Below, piece by piece: positions 9,933 through 19,486 of a DNA stretch of 64,000 bases. The position numbers and the translations under genes are program-made. The notes beneath the pieces were generated by a model. The model did not search any database. It was given only the letters and a program-made list of their open reading frames with translations, and was not told where the DNA came from. The stretch is from Streptomyces sp. SID9727 (GTDB lineage: Bacteria; Actinomycetota; Actinomycetes; Streptomycetales; Streptomycetaceae): contig NZ_JAAGNI010000345.1 of the NCBI RefSeq assembly GCF_010550605.1, positions 41,410 through 105,409 of the forward strand, in the 5' to 3' direction. Position 1 is the stretch's first letter. Each line of letters starts with the position of its first letter.

Positions 9933-9982
9933 TGATCGATACACCTAGCCGCTGACCGGGTCCGACCCCGGGCGCCGACCGC

Positions 9983-10702
9983 CTACTCCAGGCCGAAGGC
10001 GTCCGCCAGCATGCCGCTCTGGGCCGCGAGCAGGGTCTCCCCGTCGTGGCCCATGCCGGCGAACTGCCCCGCCACCTCCAAGCCCACCGCTCCGTGCAAC
10101 TGCGCCCAGGCCAGCACCGCCCCGGCCAGCGCACCGGCCGAGGCCCGGGCGTCCCCCGCGGCGTCGGGCGCGTACCGCGCCACCCAGGACCCCACGCCTG
10201 CGTCCGCCTCCAGCCACGCCGCCATCCGGTCCACCATCGAGGCCGCACGGGCCCCGGGGGAACCGCCCGCGAAGACCGGCAGGAACGGCCCGAGTGCGGC
10301 ACGCGCGCGCTCCAGGGTGTCGTCGGGGGCCACATATCCGGGCACCGGGGAGCCCTGGATCAGCAGATAGCGGTGCGGCTCGGAGATCGCCCAGGCGCGG
10401 TAGGCCGAGGCCAGCACGTGCAGCCGCTCACGCGGGCTGCGGTCGCGCGCCGTTGCAGCCGCCTCGCCGATCGCGGTGGCGGCGTCGTCGTACGCGTCCC
10501 TGATCAGGGCGCTCAGCAGGTCGTCGCGGTTGGCGAAGTAGCGATAGAGAGCGGGGCCCGAGAGGCCCAGTGCCTTGGCGATCCGGGTCAGCGCGAGCGC
10601 CCCCGCACCCCCGTCGGCGAGCTGGCGCAGCGCCACTTCCTTGATCTCCGCCCGGGTCTGCTCCCGGTACCTGGCCCGGGGCCCCTGCTGCGTCTCCGCC
10701 AT
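9983..10702 (-). CDS. TetR/AcrR family regulator
   Basis: A 239-residue repressor-type protein. The N-terminal helix-turn-helix reads ALTRIAKALGLSGPALYRYFANRDDLLSAL (about residues 37-66), and a C-terminal ligand domain includes ASAYRAWAISEPHRYLLIQGSPVPGY, the pattern of the WHG-type subfamily. It is transcribed divergently from the epimerase gene at 10832. Two related 15-bp operators lie in the shared 129-base gap, so it very likely represses both itself and that neighbour. Confidence 0.92.
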   Translation of the reverse strand: MAETQQGPRARYREQTRAEIKEVALRQLADGGAGALALTRIAKALGLSGPALYRYFANRDDLLSALIRDAYDDAATAIGEAAATARDRSPRERLHVLASAYRAWAISEPHRYLLIQGSPVPGYVAPDDTLERARAALGPFLPVFAGGSPGARAASMVDRMAAWLEADAGVGSWVARYAPDAAGDARASAGALAGAVLAWAQLHGAVGLEVAGQFAGMGHDGETLLAAQSGMLADAFGLE

Positions 10703-10734
10703 TCCCGGCCCTTTCGCTAGGCAAGCTCACTCCT

Positions 10735-10749
10735 GTTATGGAGTCTAAC
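10735..10749. promoter_or_regulatory. TetR operator 1 (GTTA-N7-TAAC)
   Basis: GTTATGGAGTCTAAC is a 15-base imperfect palindrome. It matches, in inverted orientation, the second site at 10779-10793 (12 or more of 15 bases). It overlaps a possible -10 box (CATAAC on the minus strand) for the TetR gene. Confidence 0.65.
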
Positions 10750-10757
10750 AAGAGTTG

Positions 10758-10793
10758 TTGCGACGCCTCATTGCAAGAGTTACAGTCCATAAC
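10758..10793 (+). promoter_or_regulatory. Epimerase promoter with TetR operator 2
   Basis: TTGCGA (10758-10763) and TACAGT (10781-10786) are spaced by 17 bases and fit a housekeeping-type promoter for the epimerase gene, with the start expected near 10793. Operator 2 (GTTACAGTCCATAAC, 10779-10793) covers its -10 box. The same TTGCGA hexamer read on the other strand (TCGCAA) is 17 bases from CATAAC at operator 1, so the two divergent promoters may share one -35 hexamer, each with its own operator. Confidence 0.55.
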
Positions 10794-10831
10794 GAACGCG
10801 ATTGGCAGTCACTTCGATCCCGGGAGTCCTC

Positions 10832-11779
10832 ATGGCCGCAGCACACGACCTCCACGCAGTCCTCGGCGCCGGACCGGCCGGCACCGCGCTCGCGGCGGAG
10901 CTGGCCCGCAGGGGCCACCGGGTCCGCCTGGTGGACCGGAGCGGCGGCGGCGACGCGCCGGGCGGAGTCCAGCGGTTCGCCGCCGACGTGTCGACGGCGG
11001 AAGGAGCGCGGGCCGCGCTGGACGGGGCGGCGGTCGCCTACCACTGCCTGAACGTCGGCTATCACCTCCAGGTCGAGGTCATGCCGCGCATTCAGCGGTC
11101 CGTCCTGGCGGCGGCCGAGGCGGCCGGCGCGCGGCTCGTCGTCCTCGACACGCTGTACCCGTACGGCGAAACACACGGGGCGGTGATGACCGAGGACACC
11201 CCCTGGAACGCGACCTCCCGCAAGGGCCGCATGCGCGCGGAGCTCGACACCCGCTACCTGGCCGCCCACGACGAGGGCCGGCTGCGCGTCGTGCTGGGCC
11301 GGTCGGCCGACTTCGTCGGACCCGGCGTCCTCAATTCCACGCTCGGCGGTGCGGTGTTCCCGGCCGCGCTGACCGGGGGAGAGGTCCCGGTGCTCGGCGA
11401 CATCGACCTGCCGCACAGCTACACGTACATCGGGGACGTGGCGGCGGGCCTGGCGACGCTCGGCGAGAACCCGGACGGGGACGGCCGCGTCTGGCACCTG
11501 CCCACGGCGCCCGCGCTCACCAGCCGCCAGATCATGGACCTGGTGGGGGAGCGCGTCGGCCGCCCCCTGAACCTCACCGTCGTCACCGAGCCGCGCCCGT
11601 TCGGTCCGTTCGACGAGGTGTTCATGGCGGAGTACGCCGAGATGTTCTACCAGCACACGGAGGCACAGATCCTCGACTCGAGGGCCATCGAGAAGGCGTA
11701 CGGTCTCGTCCCGAACCCGATGCCGGCCACGATCGACGCCACGCTCGCCTGGTACGGAGAGCTGCTCGCCGCGCACTGA
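10832..11779 (+). CDS. NAD-dependent epimerase/dehydratase family protein
   Basis: A 315-residue Rossmann protein. The N-terminus AVLGAGPAGTALAAELARRGHRVRLVDR is the dinucleotide-binding site, LVVLDTLYPYGE is the region of the catalytic Tyr in extended SDRs, and YTYIGDVAAGLATL is the conserved segment after the active site. A YxxxK pair is not evident, so it may be an atypical or reductase-like member. ATG at 10832 follows GGGAG at 10822-10826. It is probably controlled by the divergent TetR regulator. Confidence 0.82.
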   Translation: MAAAHDLHAVLGAGPAGTALAAELARRGHRVRLVDRSGGGDAPGGVQRFAADVSTAEGARAALDGAAVAYHCLNVGYHLQVEVMPRIQRSVLAAAEAAGARLVVLDTLYPYGETHGAVMTEDTPWNATSRKGRMRAELDTRYLAAHDEGRLRVVLGRSADFVGPGVLNSTLGGAVFPAALTGGEVPVLGDIDLPHSYTYIGDVAAGLATLGENPDGDGRVWHLPTAPALTSRQIMDLVGERVGRPLNLTVVTEPRPFGPFDEVFMAEYAEMFYQHTEAQILDSRAIEKAYGLVPNPMPATIDATLAWYGELLAAH

Positions 11780-11836
11780 GCGACGTCCCGCGGCAGGCGA
11801 CCCCGGTGCGGTCCCCGACATCGAGGTGCCCCCGGA

Positions 11837-11865
11837 GCCCCGGAGCCCCTTAGGGATTCCGGGGC
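11837..11865. terminator. Hairpin between convergent genes
   Basis: GCCCCGGA (11837-11844) pairs with TCCGGGGC (11858-11865) over eight base pairs, between the ends of the epimerase gene and the leftward mannosidase gene. Confidence 0.5.
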
Positions 11866-11877
11866 CGAACGGGCGGT

Positions 11878-14800
11878 CTAGAGCCGCAACAGCACCGCGC
11901 TCGTGCCCAGCACGGGTACGTCGACGGTCAGGACGCCCTCGGCGTCCGGCCTCAGCAGGTCACCGGCGGCGCCGAGGTAGTCGGCCGCGCGGGCCTCCGC
12001 GACCGGGAAGCCGGGGGTGATCCGGCAGGCGACCGGCTCCTCGGCGAAGGACTGGAGCCGCACGAGTACCCGACCGGGCGCCGGCACGGTGAGCCCCAAG
12101 ACGCGCACGCGCCGGTCGCCGACCGTCAGCAACGCGTACGACGCCTCCGGGGCCGCGCTCTCCTCGCCCAGCGCGCGGACGGCGAGCAGCGGACGGCTGC
12201 CCGCGGCAGCGGTGTGCATGCCCAGAACGGGCCCGCTGGTGTGCGGGGCCTGTCCGAAGCCCACGCTGTAGCGGAACACGTGGTCGAACGCCTGCTCGGA
12301 GGGGAAGTTGGTGTCCCAGATGTTGTTGTGGACCCAGGAGAAGAGCGTGCCGGGCTCGTCCTGGGCGAGCGACTGCGGATAGGGCGCGTACGGGACGGCG
12401 ATGCCGCCCACCTGGACGAGCGGCGCGTCCTGCGTGGACACGGCCGCCACCACCGCGTCCTCCTCGAAGCTCACCCAGCGGCGTACCGCGCGCATGTGCT
12501 GCGCGGACCCCGGCACGACCGGCAGGCCGGTGCCCGTCATACCGCCGGTCGCCTCCATGCGGACGGCCGGCCGGTGCATCGCGAAGGGGAACGCGAAGAA
12601 CGCGCTCTCCTTGGTGAGCGTCGCGGGCTTCACGATCCGGTTCTCCAGATCGATCCGGGCCTGTCCGTGCGGCAGGTGGACGCGCACCCGCAGCCGCTCG
12701 GTGCCGGCCGGAGCGCACTCGTAGACCAGCGTCTCACCCGTGGCGTCGCGGAAACGGTCCACCAGCGCGGCCGGAGGCGCCGCCGTCCGGGAGGCGAGGA
12801 GGTGCATCGAATCGTCCGCCGTGGTCTTGCTCGACTGGTGGTTGAAGCCGCCCGCCGTCGCGTACTCGTCGTACAGGTAGCCGTTGAGCCCCACCGTCGC
12901 GTCCTGCCGCACCAGCTCCCGGCCGGTGCGCTTGTCGACGACCGAGCCGATCCAGGCCGCGCGCAGGTCCACGCTCACCCGCAGGAACTCGTTCTCCAGG
13001 ACCGCCGGATCGCCGGCGTGCCCGCCTTCGGCGGACGGCGCCTCCTCCCGGGCGTCCGCGACGACGTCCACCCGTACCGCACCGTGCGCCGGCACCTCCG
13101 CGAGCCGGAACAACAGGAAGCGGCCGGCCGCCCGGTGCAGCTCGTTGGCCTGGGCCTCCTCGGTGTGCTCCAGCACCGAACCGTCGCGCGCGTCGAGCAC
13201 CCGGACCGGGTCCTCCAGCGCGACCGTGCTCTCGGGAAGGAACAGCCGGACCGTCTCCGACCGCGGCCAGCCGCACGTATTGGCCACGTAGAAACCGGCG
13301 AGCGCCCCCTCGCGCGGGGAGAGCCGGCCGCCGAGGGCCGCGCCCGCGCCGTCCAGCAGCGTCTTCGCGTCGTCGTGGGCGCGCAGTGCCTGGGCGTACT
13401 TCCAGTGCCACTGGCGCTCGCCGGACGCGTGCCCGTGGTCGCCGTGGGTCCAGGGATCGCCACCGCCCCAGGTGTGCTCGTTGAACAGGGAGGCCGCCCG
13501 GTACACGTCGGGGGCCGAGGCCGTGGTGCCCGCACCGGCCGCGCCCAGGATCTCGGCGTGTCCCGCGACCGTCTGGGCATCCGCCAGCGCCGCCTGACCG
13601 TCGCGGGTCGCGGCCAGGGGGACCGCGCCGGCGCCCACGCCGTCCACCCACCAGTCGCTCCAGTCCCCCTCGAAGGTCTCCAGCCGGTCCCCGTAACGGT
13701 CCTCCGCGTCCACGAAGAAGTCCTCGTTGCGTGAAGTCCGCAGAACGGGGAAGGCCCACTCCTCGTTCCACCGGCGCACGGTGTCGGCGATGATCCGGCG
13801 CGGCGGCCCGTTGTCCGCGAACTTGCCCAGCACCCGCAGATGCAGTACGTCCCACGGGTACGGATCGCCCTTGAACTCCTCGTCCAGGACAGGGAAGCCC
13901 GGAATGCCACGGCCCTCGTGCGGGTACTGACGGGTCGCCAGCGCCGAGAGGTAGTGCGGCAGGAGATCGTCCACCCGGTCGTAGGACTCGTCGAACCCGA
14001 GGATCGAGCCCTCCATGTACGCCAGCCCGTGCGGGGTGTCGGTGCGCCACACCAGGACGCTGCGTCCGCCCGGCGCGCGCCACCGGAACAGCCGGGGCAG
14101 CGACCCGCCGCCGGTGTGGTGCGGCACCGCGCGGCCCGCCCAGTTGTGGGCGACGGAGAGATAGCGGATGCCGCTGTCGGCGAGGACGTCGGGCAGGCCC
14201 ACGACCTGACCGGGGACATCCGTCTGCATCGCCGTGGTGACGTCGATGCCGTGCCGGGCGCGCAGCTCCCGTACCGGGCGCAGCAACTCGTGCAGTTCGT
14301 CCGTCGAGCAGGTTTCCGTGTGCAGGTTGAAGGGCATCGCGGTCAGCTCGATGCGCCCCTGGCGCACCCGCTCCAGGAACTGTGCGACCTGCTCCGGCGG
14401 ACGGTTCGCCGACCAGTTCTCGAAGCTGAAGAACCCCTCGACGGCCCAGCGGAACTTCGACGCGTCGGGCCGGTCGTCCGTCGAACGGCACAGTTCGAGC
14501 AGGGAGTCGAGGTACTTGCGGCCCTCGGCGAGCACAGTGCCCTGAGGATCGGTGTAACCGATGTCGAGATGGGCGTGCTGAACCAGGTGCAGCGTCCAGT
14601 GCCGCTGCGGGGTCAGCAGCACCTCGACCCGCTCACCCGGAGCAAGGTCCGGCAGCTCGACCAGCACCGGCAGCGGAGCGTCCACCTCGGGGACCAGCAG
14701 GCGGATCTCACCGGCCGGCCCGGGTATCAGCTCGCTGCGGACGGAGGTGCCGGACAGGGTGGTGACCACGGCCCGGCCGACGGGGCGGCCGGCCCGGATC

Positions 14801-14973
14801 CGCACGGACTGGAGGAGCCCGCCGTCGCCGTCCCGGCGCAGCAGAGGTTCGCAGGAGAGCCGGACGGGGTGTCCGCCGAGGACACCGGTGGCGCTCACGC
14901 CGCGGTCGCGCAGGATGTCGCGGGCGATGTCGGAGTCCCACCAGGAGGGGCGGGACAGATGGGGGCGGGGCAT
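11878..14973 (-). CDS. Alpha-mannosidase-like GH38 protein
   Basis: 1031 residues. HAHLDIGY at residues 133-140 is the first zinc-ligand motif of family 38; the stretch around AMQTDVPGQVVGLPDVLADSGIRYLSVAHNW carries the likely nucleophile Asp; a long C-terminal beta region follows. It differs clearly from the second GH38 at 23429 (no AHIDTAWLWP or DTFGYNAALPQ), so it belongs to another subgroup and may have different linkage specificity. No signal peptide, hence cytoplasmic trimming of imported manno-oligosaccharides is likely. ATG 14973 (MPRPHLSRPSWW) is preceded by GGAGAA. Last gene of the leftward mannan operon. Confidence 0.85.
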   Translation of the reverse strand: MPRPHLSRPSWWDSDIARDILRDRGVSATGVLGGHPVRLSCEPLLRRDGDGGLLQSVRIRAGRPVGRAVVTTLSGTSVRSELIPGPAGEIRLLVPEVDAPLPVLVELPDLAPGERVEVLLTPQRHWTLHLVQHAHLDIGYTDPQGTVLAEGRKYLDSLLELCRSTDDRPDASKFRWAVEGFFSFENWSANRPPEQVAQFLERVRQGRIELTAMPFNLHTETCSTDELHELLRPVRELRARHGIDVTTAMQTDVPGQVVGLPDVLADSGIRYLSVAHNWAGRAVPHHTGGGSLPRLFRWRAPGGRSVLVWRTDTPHGLAYMEGSILGFDESYDRVDDLLPHYLSALATRQYPHEGRGIPGFPVLDEEFKGDPYPWDVLHLRVLGKFADNGPPRRIIADTVRRWNEEWAFPVLRTSRNEDFFVDAEDRYGDRLETFEGDWSDWWVDGVGAGAVPLAATRDGQAALADAQTVAGHAEILGAAGAGTTASAPDVYRAASLFNEHTWGGGDPWTHGDHGHASGERQWHWKYAQALRAHDDAKTLLDGAGAALGGRLSPREGALAGFYVANTCGWPRSETVRLFLPESTVALEDPVRVLDARDGSVLEHTEEAQANELHRAAGRFLLFRLAEVPAHGAVRVDVVADAREEAPSAEGGHAGDPAVLENEFLRVSVDLRAAWIGSVVDKRTGRELVRQDATVGLNGYLYDEYATAGGFNHQSSKTTADDSMHLLASRTAAPPAALVDRFRDATGETLVYECAPAGTERLRVRVHLPHGQARIDLENRIVKPATLTKESAFFAFPFAMHRPAVRMEATGGMTGTGLPVVPGSAQHMRAVRRWVSFEEDAVVAAVSTQDAPLVQVGGIAVPYAPYPQSLAQDEPGTLFSWVHNNIWDTNFPSEQAFDHVFRYSVGFGQAPHTSGPVLGMHTAAAGSRPLLAVRALGEESAAPEASYALLTVGDRRVRVLGLTVPAPGRVLVRLQSFAEEPVACRITPGFPVAEARAADYLGAAGDLLRPDAEGVLTVDVPVLGTSAVLLRL

Positions 14974-15037
14974 GGAGAGGGTTCTCCGCTCTGGCAGGGT
15001 GCCGGTTCGGTGCGTGGGGCGGGCGGGGAGGTGCGGG

Positions 15038-16216
15038 TCAGGGGGCGTCGGTGGCGAGGCCCGCGAAGATCTGGACCATCGCGGACTGCTCAAGGGTCTC
15101 GGCGGAGGCGGACGGGTCGTAGTCGCCGCCGCCCGAGGGCTGGAAGCGGAAGAGACCGGTGGACGGATCGCGGTTCTCCTTCCACACGCGTTCCGCGTAG
15201 GCGCTCTCGGTCTGCCGGTAGGCCGGGTCGTGACGGATCCCGTCCAGAACGCGGAGGTTGTCGAAGTAGATCGCGTTGAAGACCGCCGGCTGGTCGTGCA
15301 GGCGCTCGCCCTGCTTCCAGTACGCGAGCGACCCCTCGGCGTCCTCCACGGCGCGCTGGAGATACGAGCGGTCCCCGGTGGTCTTGTAGAGCGTGGCCGC
15401 GGTACCGACCATGGCCCCCGAGTTGTACGTCCACAGGGTGGAGTTGACGGAGCCGTCGTCGCCGAGGCTGTTGCGGTACAGCCCGGGGGACTGGCGCAGA
15501 CACGACCAGTTCCACTCGTACCACCGCTGCGCGCTCGTCAGGTAGCGGCTCTCGTGGGTCTCCTGGTGGAGCCGGGCGGCCAGCTCCGCGGCCAGGCCCG
15601 TGACGTTGGCGGCGCGCATGTCGTTGGCCGGCGAGTCGACCCAGTGCATCCCGCCGGGGCATTCCCTGGCCGGGTCGTCGTCCCAGCCGCGGCTCACGAT
15701 GTCGAAGGTCCGCTCGGCCCGGCGCAGGTAGACGGCGTCGCCCGTGGCCTCGTACTGGTCCAGCAGGGTCAGCCCGACGACGGAGTTGTCGTCGTAGAAG
15801 ACGTCACCGCCCTGCCCGAGCGGAGCCGGGAGGTACGAGTCGTAGCCGGGCCGGCCGTCGCGCGGTTCGAAGTACAGCTCCAGAGTGGTGAAGCGCTCCG
15901 CCGCGTCCGCCGTGTAGCGCCTGCCCGATCCGGGAAGGCCGGCCACGTCGACCGTCGCGGCGGCCGCCTCCCGCATCGGCCAGAGGTAGGAGTGGGCGTT
16001 GTCTGCGCTGCGGTGCGGTGTCGCCTCCTGGTAGAGGCCGTGGTCGTTCGCACCCTGGTACAGGTGATGCTGGAGCGCGTCGTACGTCCGCGTGGCCCGG
16101 GCCTTCCAGGGGCCCGCCGCCGGGTGTGAGGCCGCGAGGGCGGGGGAAGGGCACAGGGCGGCGCAGAGCAGCGGTGCCGCGGCCAGGGCGAGAGCGGTAC
16201 GGGCAGAGAGTTTCAC
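15038..16216 (-). CDS. Secreted GH76 endo-alpha-1,6-mannanase
   Basis: 392 residues. An N-terminal signal (KLSARTALALAAAPLLCAALCPSPALA-A) directs export. The mature part is an alpha/alpha barrel of family 76, with the catalytic tandem Asp pair in YDDNSVVG (Asp142-Asp143) and the conserved NAHSYLWPMRE and GGMHWVDSPANDMRAANVTG segments. Such enzymes cut the alpha-1,6-mannan backbone of fungal or actinobacterial mannans. GTG at 16216 is preferred over a codon at 16267 because it places the signal peptide at the N-terminus and has AAAGG upstream. It sits between the transporter genes and a cytoplasmic mannosidase. Confidence 0.88.
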   Translation of the reverse strand: MKLSARTALALAAAPLLCAALCPSPALAASHPAAGPWKARATRTYDALQHHLYQGANDHGLYQEATPHRSADNAHSYLWPMREAAAATVDVAGLPGSGRRYTADAAERFTTLELYFEPRDGRPGYDSYLPAPLGQGGDVFYDDNSVVGLTLLDQYEATGDAVYLRRAERTFDIVSRGWDDDPARECPGGMHWVDSPANDMRAANVTGLAAELAARLHQETHESRYLTSAQRWYEWNWSCLRQSPGLYRNSLGDDGSVNSTLWTYNSGAMVGTAATLYKTTGDRSYLQRAVEDAEGSLAYWKQGERLHDQPAVFNAIYFDNLRVLDGIRHDPAYRQTESAYAERVWKENRDPSTGLFRFQPSGGGDYDPSASAETLEQSAMVQIFAGLATDAP

Positions 16217-16283
16217 CGGGATGCCTTTCGGGGATCGGCTCGGGGCGTCCGTGCGGGAGGTCCGCACGCGGGTACGGCACGGC

Positions 16284-17114
16284 TCATCCGAGCTTGAGGC
16301 TGCTGACGAAGAACCGCTGCGCCGCGAAGAAGAGGACGACGGTCGGCAGCGAGACGAGCAGGGCTCCGCCGAGGACGACCGGGGGCCCCACGTTGGAGTA
16401 GTTGCCCTGGAGTTCGGCGAGTGCGGCCATCACCGGCCGGATGTTGCGGCTCGTGGACAGGGTGATGCCGAAGAGCAGGTCGTTCCAGACGGCGACGAAC
16501 TGGAAGACGAACGCGGCGATCATCGCGGACCGGGACAGCGGTACGTGGATCTGCCAGAACACCCGCCACCAGGAGGCACCGTCGAGCCGCGCCGCCTCGA
16601 TCACCTCGGTGGGCAGCGTCTGGGCGAAGTTGCGCATGATGAAGTACGCGAACGGGATGGCCACCGCCGCGTAGATGAGGAACAGCCCGATCTGCGCGTC
16701 GTACAGGCCGGTGTTCGCGTACGCGAGGAAGAGCGGTCGCAGGAAGACCTGGAGGGGCAGCAGGGTGCCCGAGTAGATCAGCCAGAACCACAGGGTCTTG
16801 CGCTTGACCGGCATGATGACCGTGGCGAACGCGGCGGTCGTGGCCACCACGATGGCCGCGGCCGAGCTGGTCACCGCGTAGAGCAGGCTGTTGCCCATCG
16901 CGGGACCGAGCCTGGCCCGCGACCATGCCTCGGACATGTTGTCGAACAGACCGAATCCTCCGTGCGGCAGCCAGTGCGGCGCACCGCCGTATTCGGCGGC
17001 CGGCACCAGCGCGTTGACCAGGAGCAGCCAGGTCGGTACGGCCCAGAGGAGCGAGACGACCACCAGAACGGTGTTGCGGACGGCGGTGCCGGCGGAGACG
17101 CGGCGTAGGGACAT
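16284..17114 (-). CDS. Carbohydrate ABC transporter permease (MalG type)
   Basis: 276 residues with six predicted membrane helices starting VRNTVLVVVSLLWAVPTWLLL. The cytoplasmic EAA loop reads EVIEAARLDGASWWRVFWQIHVPLSR, the contact site for the ATPase. ATG at 17114 begins MSLRRVSAG, two bases after the stop of the partner permease, implying translational coupling. It forms the second half of the membrane channel for the sugar imported by this locus. No ATPase gene is nearby; in Streptomyces a shared MsiK-type ATPase usually energises such systems. Confidence 0.92.
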   Translation of the reverse strand: MSLRRVSAGTAVRNTVLVVVSLLWAVPTWLLLVNALVPAAEYGGAPHWLPHGGFGLFDNMSEAWSRARLGPAMGNSLLYAVTSSAAAIVVATTAAFATVIMPVKRKTLWFWLIYSGTLLPLQVFLRPLFLAYANTGLYDAQIGLFLIYAAVAIPFAYFIMRNFAQTLPTEVIEAARLDGASWWRVFWQIHVPLSRSAMIAAFVFQFVAVWNDLLFGITLSTSRNIRPVMAALAELQGNYSNVGPPVVLGGALLVSLPTVVLFFAAQRFFVSSLKLG

Positions 17115-17116
17115 GC

Positions 17117-18067
17117 TCAGGCGCCTTTCGGAGTGAGCTGGCGCCGCAGGTAGAGCCAGGAGGCCAGCAGCACGATGACGGTGAGGACGACGGCGACGGC
17201 CGCTCCGGCGCCGGGGCGCAGGGCGAGGAAGGTCTCCTGGTACATCGAGACCGCGAGCGTCTCGGAGCTGCGGCCCGGCCCGCCCTGGGTGAGGACCCAG
17301 ATCAGGTCGAACGACTTCAGCCCGTTCACCAGACTGCTGCCGACGACGATCACGGACACGGTCCGCAGCTGAGGCAGGACCACGTACCAGAACTTCCGGA
17401 TGCCGTCGGCGCCGTCGAGCGACGCGGCCTCCAGGGTCTCCGGGGGGATGGTCTGCAGGCCGACCAGGAAGAGGATCACGGCCACCCCGGTGGCCTGCCA
17501 GGTGTTGGCGACGATCATGACGAGGGTGTTCCCCGGCCACTCCAGCAGCCAGCCCTGGGCGAACGACCCCAGCCCCAGCGCGTCGAGCGCCTGGTTGGCC
17601 GCTCCGTCCGTGGTCAGGAGGAAGTTCCAGACGACGGCCACGGCCGAGCCGGAGATCGCGTACGGCAGGACCACCAGCAGCCGCGCCACCCGGGACCACC
17701 CGGAACCGTTCGTCATGACGGCGATGGCGAGCCCCAGGACGAGCGGCAGGGCCACCGTGCCGACCACCCACATCAGGGTGTTCTCCACGGACTTCGCGAG
17801 CACCGGGTCGCTGAAGAAAAGCCCGTAGTTGGTGAACCAGGTGAAGCCGGAGACCCGGCTGTCGCTGAAGAAGCCGCGGTACAGCGTCATCACGAACGGG
17901 GTGAGCAGCAGGCCGGCGACGAGCAGGACGGCCGGGGCGAGGAAGCCCGCCGAGGCGAAACGGTCCCTGAGCCCGCGCGAGGGCTTGCGGGCCGGGGGAG
18001 CGGGCGGGGTGCCGGGAGCGGGGGAGGCGCCGGCCCGGGTGCGGCGCGCGTCGAGGGCGGATGTCAT
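17117..18067 (-). CDS. Carbohydrate ABC transporter permease (MalF type)
   Basis: 316 residues with a Pro-rich cytoplasmic N-terminus and six membrane helices (first: AGFLAPAVLLVAGLLLTPFVMTLY). The EAA motif is ETLEAASLDGADGIRKFWYVVLPQL. ATG at 18067 overlaps the stop of the binding-protein gene (ATGA), confirming an operon. Partner of the MalG-type permease immediately downstream. Confidence 0.92.
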   Translation of the reverse strand: MTSALDARRTRAGASPAPGTPPAPPARKPSRGLRDRFASAGFLAPAVLLVAGLLLTPFVMTLYRGFFSDSRVSGFTWFTNYGLFFSDPVLAKSVENTLMWVVGTVALPLVLGLAIAVMTNGSGWSRVARLLVVLPYAISGSAVAVVWNFLLTTDGAANQALDALGLGSFAQGWLLEWPGNTLVMIVANTWQATGVAVILFLVGLQTIPPETLEAASLDGADGIRKFWYVVLPQLRTVSVIVVGSSLVNGLKSFDLIWVLTQGGPGRSSETLAVSMYQETFLALRPGAGAAVAVVLTVIVLLASWLYLRRQLTPKGA

Positions 18068-19380
18068 GACTCGTCCTTGTTCCACGCGGCCCACTCCTTG
18101 GTGGCACGGCCCGCCATGCTGCGCAGCGTCGCCTCGGGCGACAGGGCGTGCGTCATGAAGGCTCCCAGGTCATCGGTGTTCCCCTGCATGAGATTGGGCG
18201 GACCGGACTGCCCGTAGCGGGGCAGCTCGGTCCAGCGCTCGTCCAGGGCCCGCTTCCTGAGCCGGGCGAGCACCGGGTTGGAGGTGACCGCCTTCGGGTT
18301 GGCCGAGCCGTCCTGGAGGAAGTCGGTCCACACCCGCTGGACCGAGGGGTGCAGCCAGTGGCCCGCGTTGGCCATCGCGGCGTCGTGCGACACGGCCTTC
18401 TCCGGGACGGCGAGCACGCCCGCCTCGGTGATCACGGAACGCTTGGTGGAGGTGTCGACGGGAGGCAGGACGAAGGCGTCGAAGTCCTCGCCCGGCTTCA
18501 TCCCGGCCGCGGCCAGCCCCTGCGACTGCCAGGAGCCGTGCAGGAACATGCCGACCTTGCCCGTCTTCAGCGCGGCCGGACCGTTGTTCTGATCGAAGTC
18601 GGCCGGGGTCATCCAGCCCTTCTTCATGAAGTCCTGCCAGATCTGCATGGCCTTGTGCGCCTGCGGGTCGGTGTACCGGGCCCGCCCCGCGATCAGATCC
18701 GCGTAGAACACCGGGTCGACCTTGCTGATCAGCTCCTCGAACCACTCGTAGGCGGGCCAGTTGCCGCTCTGCGTGGCGACGAACGGAACGACACCGGACT
18801 TCTTCAGCACCTCGGCCGTGTGCAGTAGCTCGTCCCAGGTCTCGGGCGCCCGCAGGCCGTGCTTGTCGAACACATGGGTGTTGTAGAAGAGCACGTAGTA
18901 CGACTGGTAGAGAGGCATCCCGTACACGGCGCCCCGGTAGGACATCGAGTCGCGAAGGGACTTGGTCACCCAGCCCTTGCGCTCGTATGCCTCCCACAGC
19001 CGCGTCAGGTCACTGAGGCTGCCCGTGCGGGCGAGCTGTTTCAGGTTGTAGCCCGACTGCCACTTGATCAGATCGGTCGCCTTGGTCGTCTGCAGGGAGA
19101 TCTGCGTGACCTGGGTGTACGCGGTCGGATTCGGGTTCGACAGGGGGCGCAGGGCATAGCCGGTGAGCTTCTTCAGCTCCCGTCCGGCGGCCACGTAGCC
19201 GTCGTCCCAGGTCGCGTTGTCGTTGGCCAGGGACGTCGTCCCCGGCTTCGCCGCAGTGCTGTCGCCCCGCGCGCAGCCACCCGCCAGTGCGGCTGCGGCA
19301 CCGGCCCCGAGGCCGGCCAGCACGGTGCGCCGGCGGAGCGGGTGAGACGACCGCTCTGTCGTCTCGCCGGTTGATCTCAT
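18064..19380 (-). CDS. Extracellular sugar-binding lipoprotein
   Basis: 438 residues. The N-terminus has a twin-arginine-type signal (LRRRTVLAGLGAGAAAALAGGC) with a lipobox, so Cys36 should be lipidated. The mature domain is a family 1 solute-binding protein (KATDLIKWQSG, GVYGMP-like AVYGMPLYQSYYVLFYN, GSWQSQGL). It captures a mannoside or manno-oligosaccharide released by the GH76 enzyme and delivers it to the two permeases. ATG at 19380 is chosen because it begins directly before the signal and is preceded by AGGGAAG. First gene of the leftward operon, under a LacI operator. Confidence 0.92.
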   Translation of the reverse strand: MRSTGETTERSSHPLRRRTVLAGLGAGAAAALAGGCARGDSTAAKPGTTSLANDNATWDDGYVAAGRELKKLTGYALRPLSNPNPTAYTQVTQISLQTTKATDLIKWQSGYNLKQLARTGSLSDLTRLWEAYERKGWVTKSLRDSMSYRGAVYGMPLYQSYYVLFYNTHVFDKHGLRAPETWDELLHTAEVLKKSGVVPFVATQSGNWPAYEWFEELISKVDPVFYADLIAGRARYTDPQAHKAMQIWQDFMKKGWMTPADFDQNNGPAALKTGKVGMFLHGSWQSQGLAAAGMKPGEDFDAFVLPPVDTSTKRSVITEAGVLAVPEKAVSHDAAMANAGHWLHPSVQRVWTDFLQDGSANPKAVTSNPVLARLRKRALDERWTELPRYGQSGPPNLMQGNTDDLGAFMTHALSPEATLRSMAGRATKEWAAWNKDES

Positions 19381-19486
19381 GGGCTCACTTCCCTCTGGAC
19401 CCGCTGGGGGTCCCTGGCTCCGGTGTTCGGTGGAGAAGCCACCGGAAGCGTGTACGGCGTGCGTTTCCGCGCTTCGGGTTGCGAGG

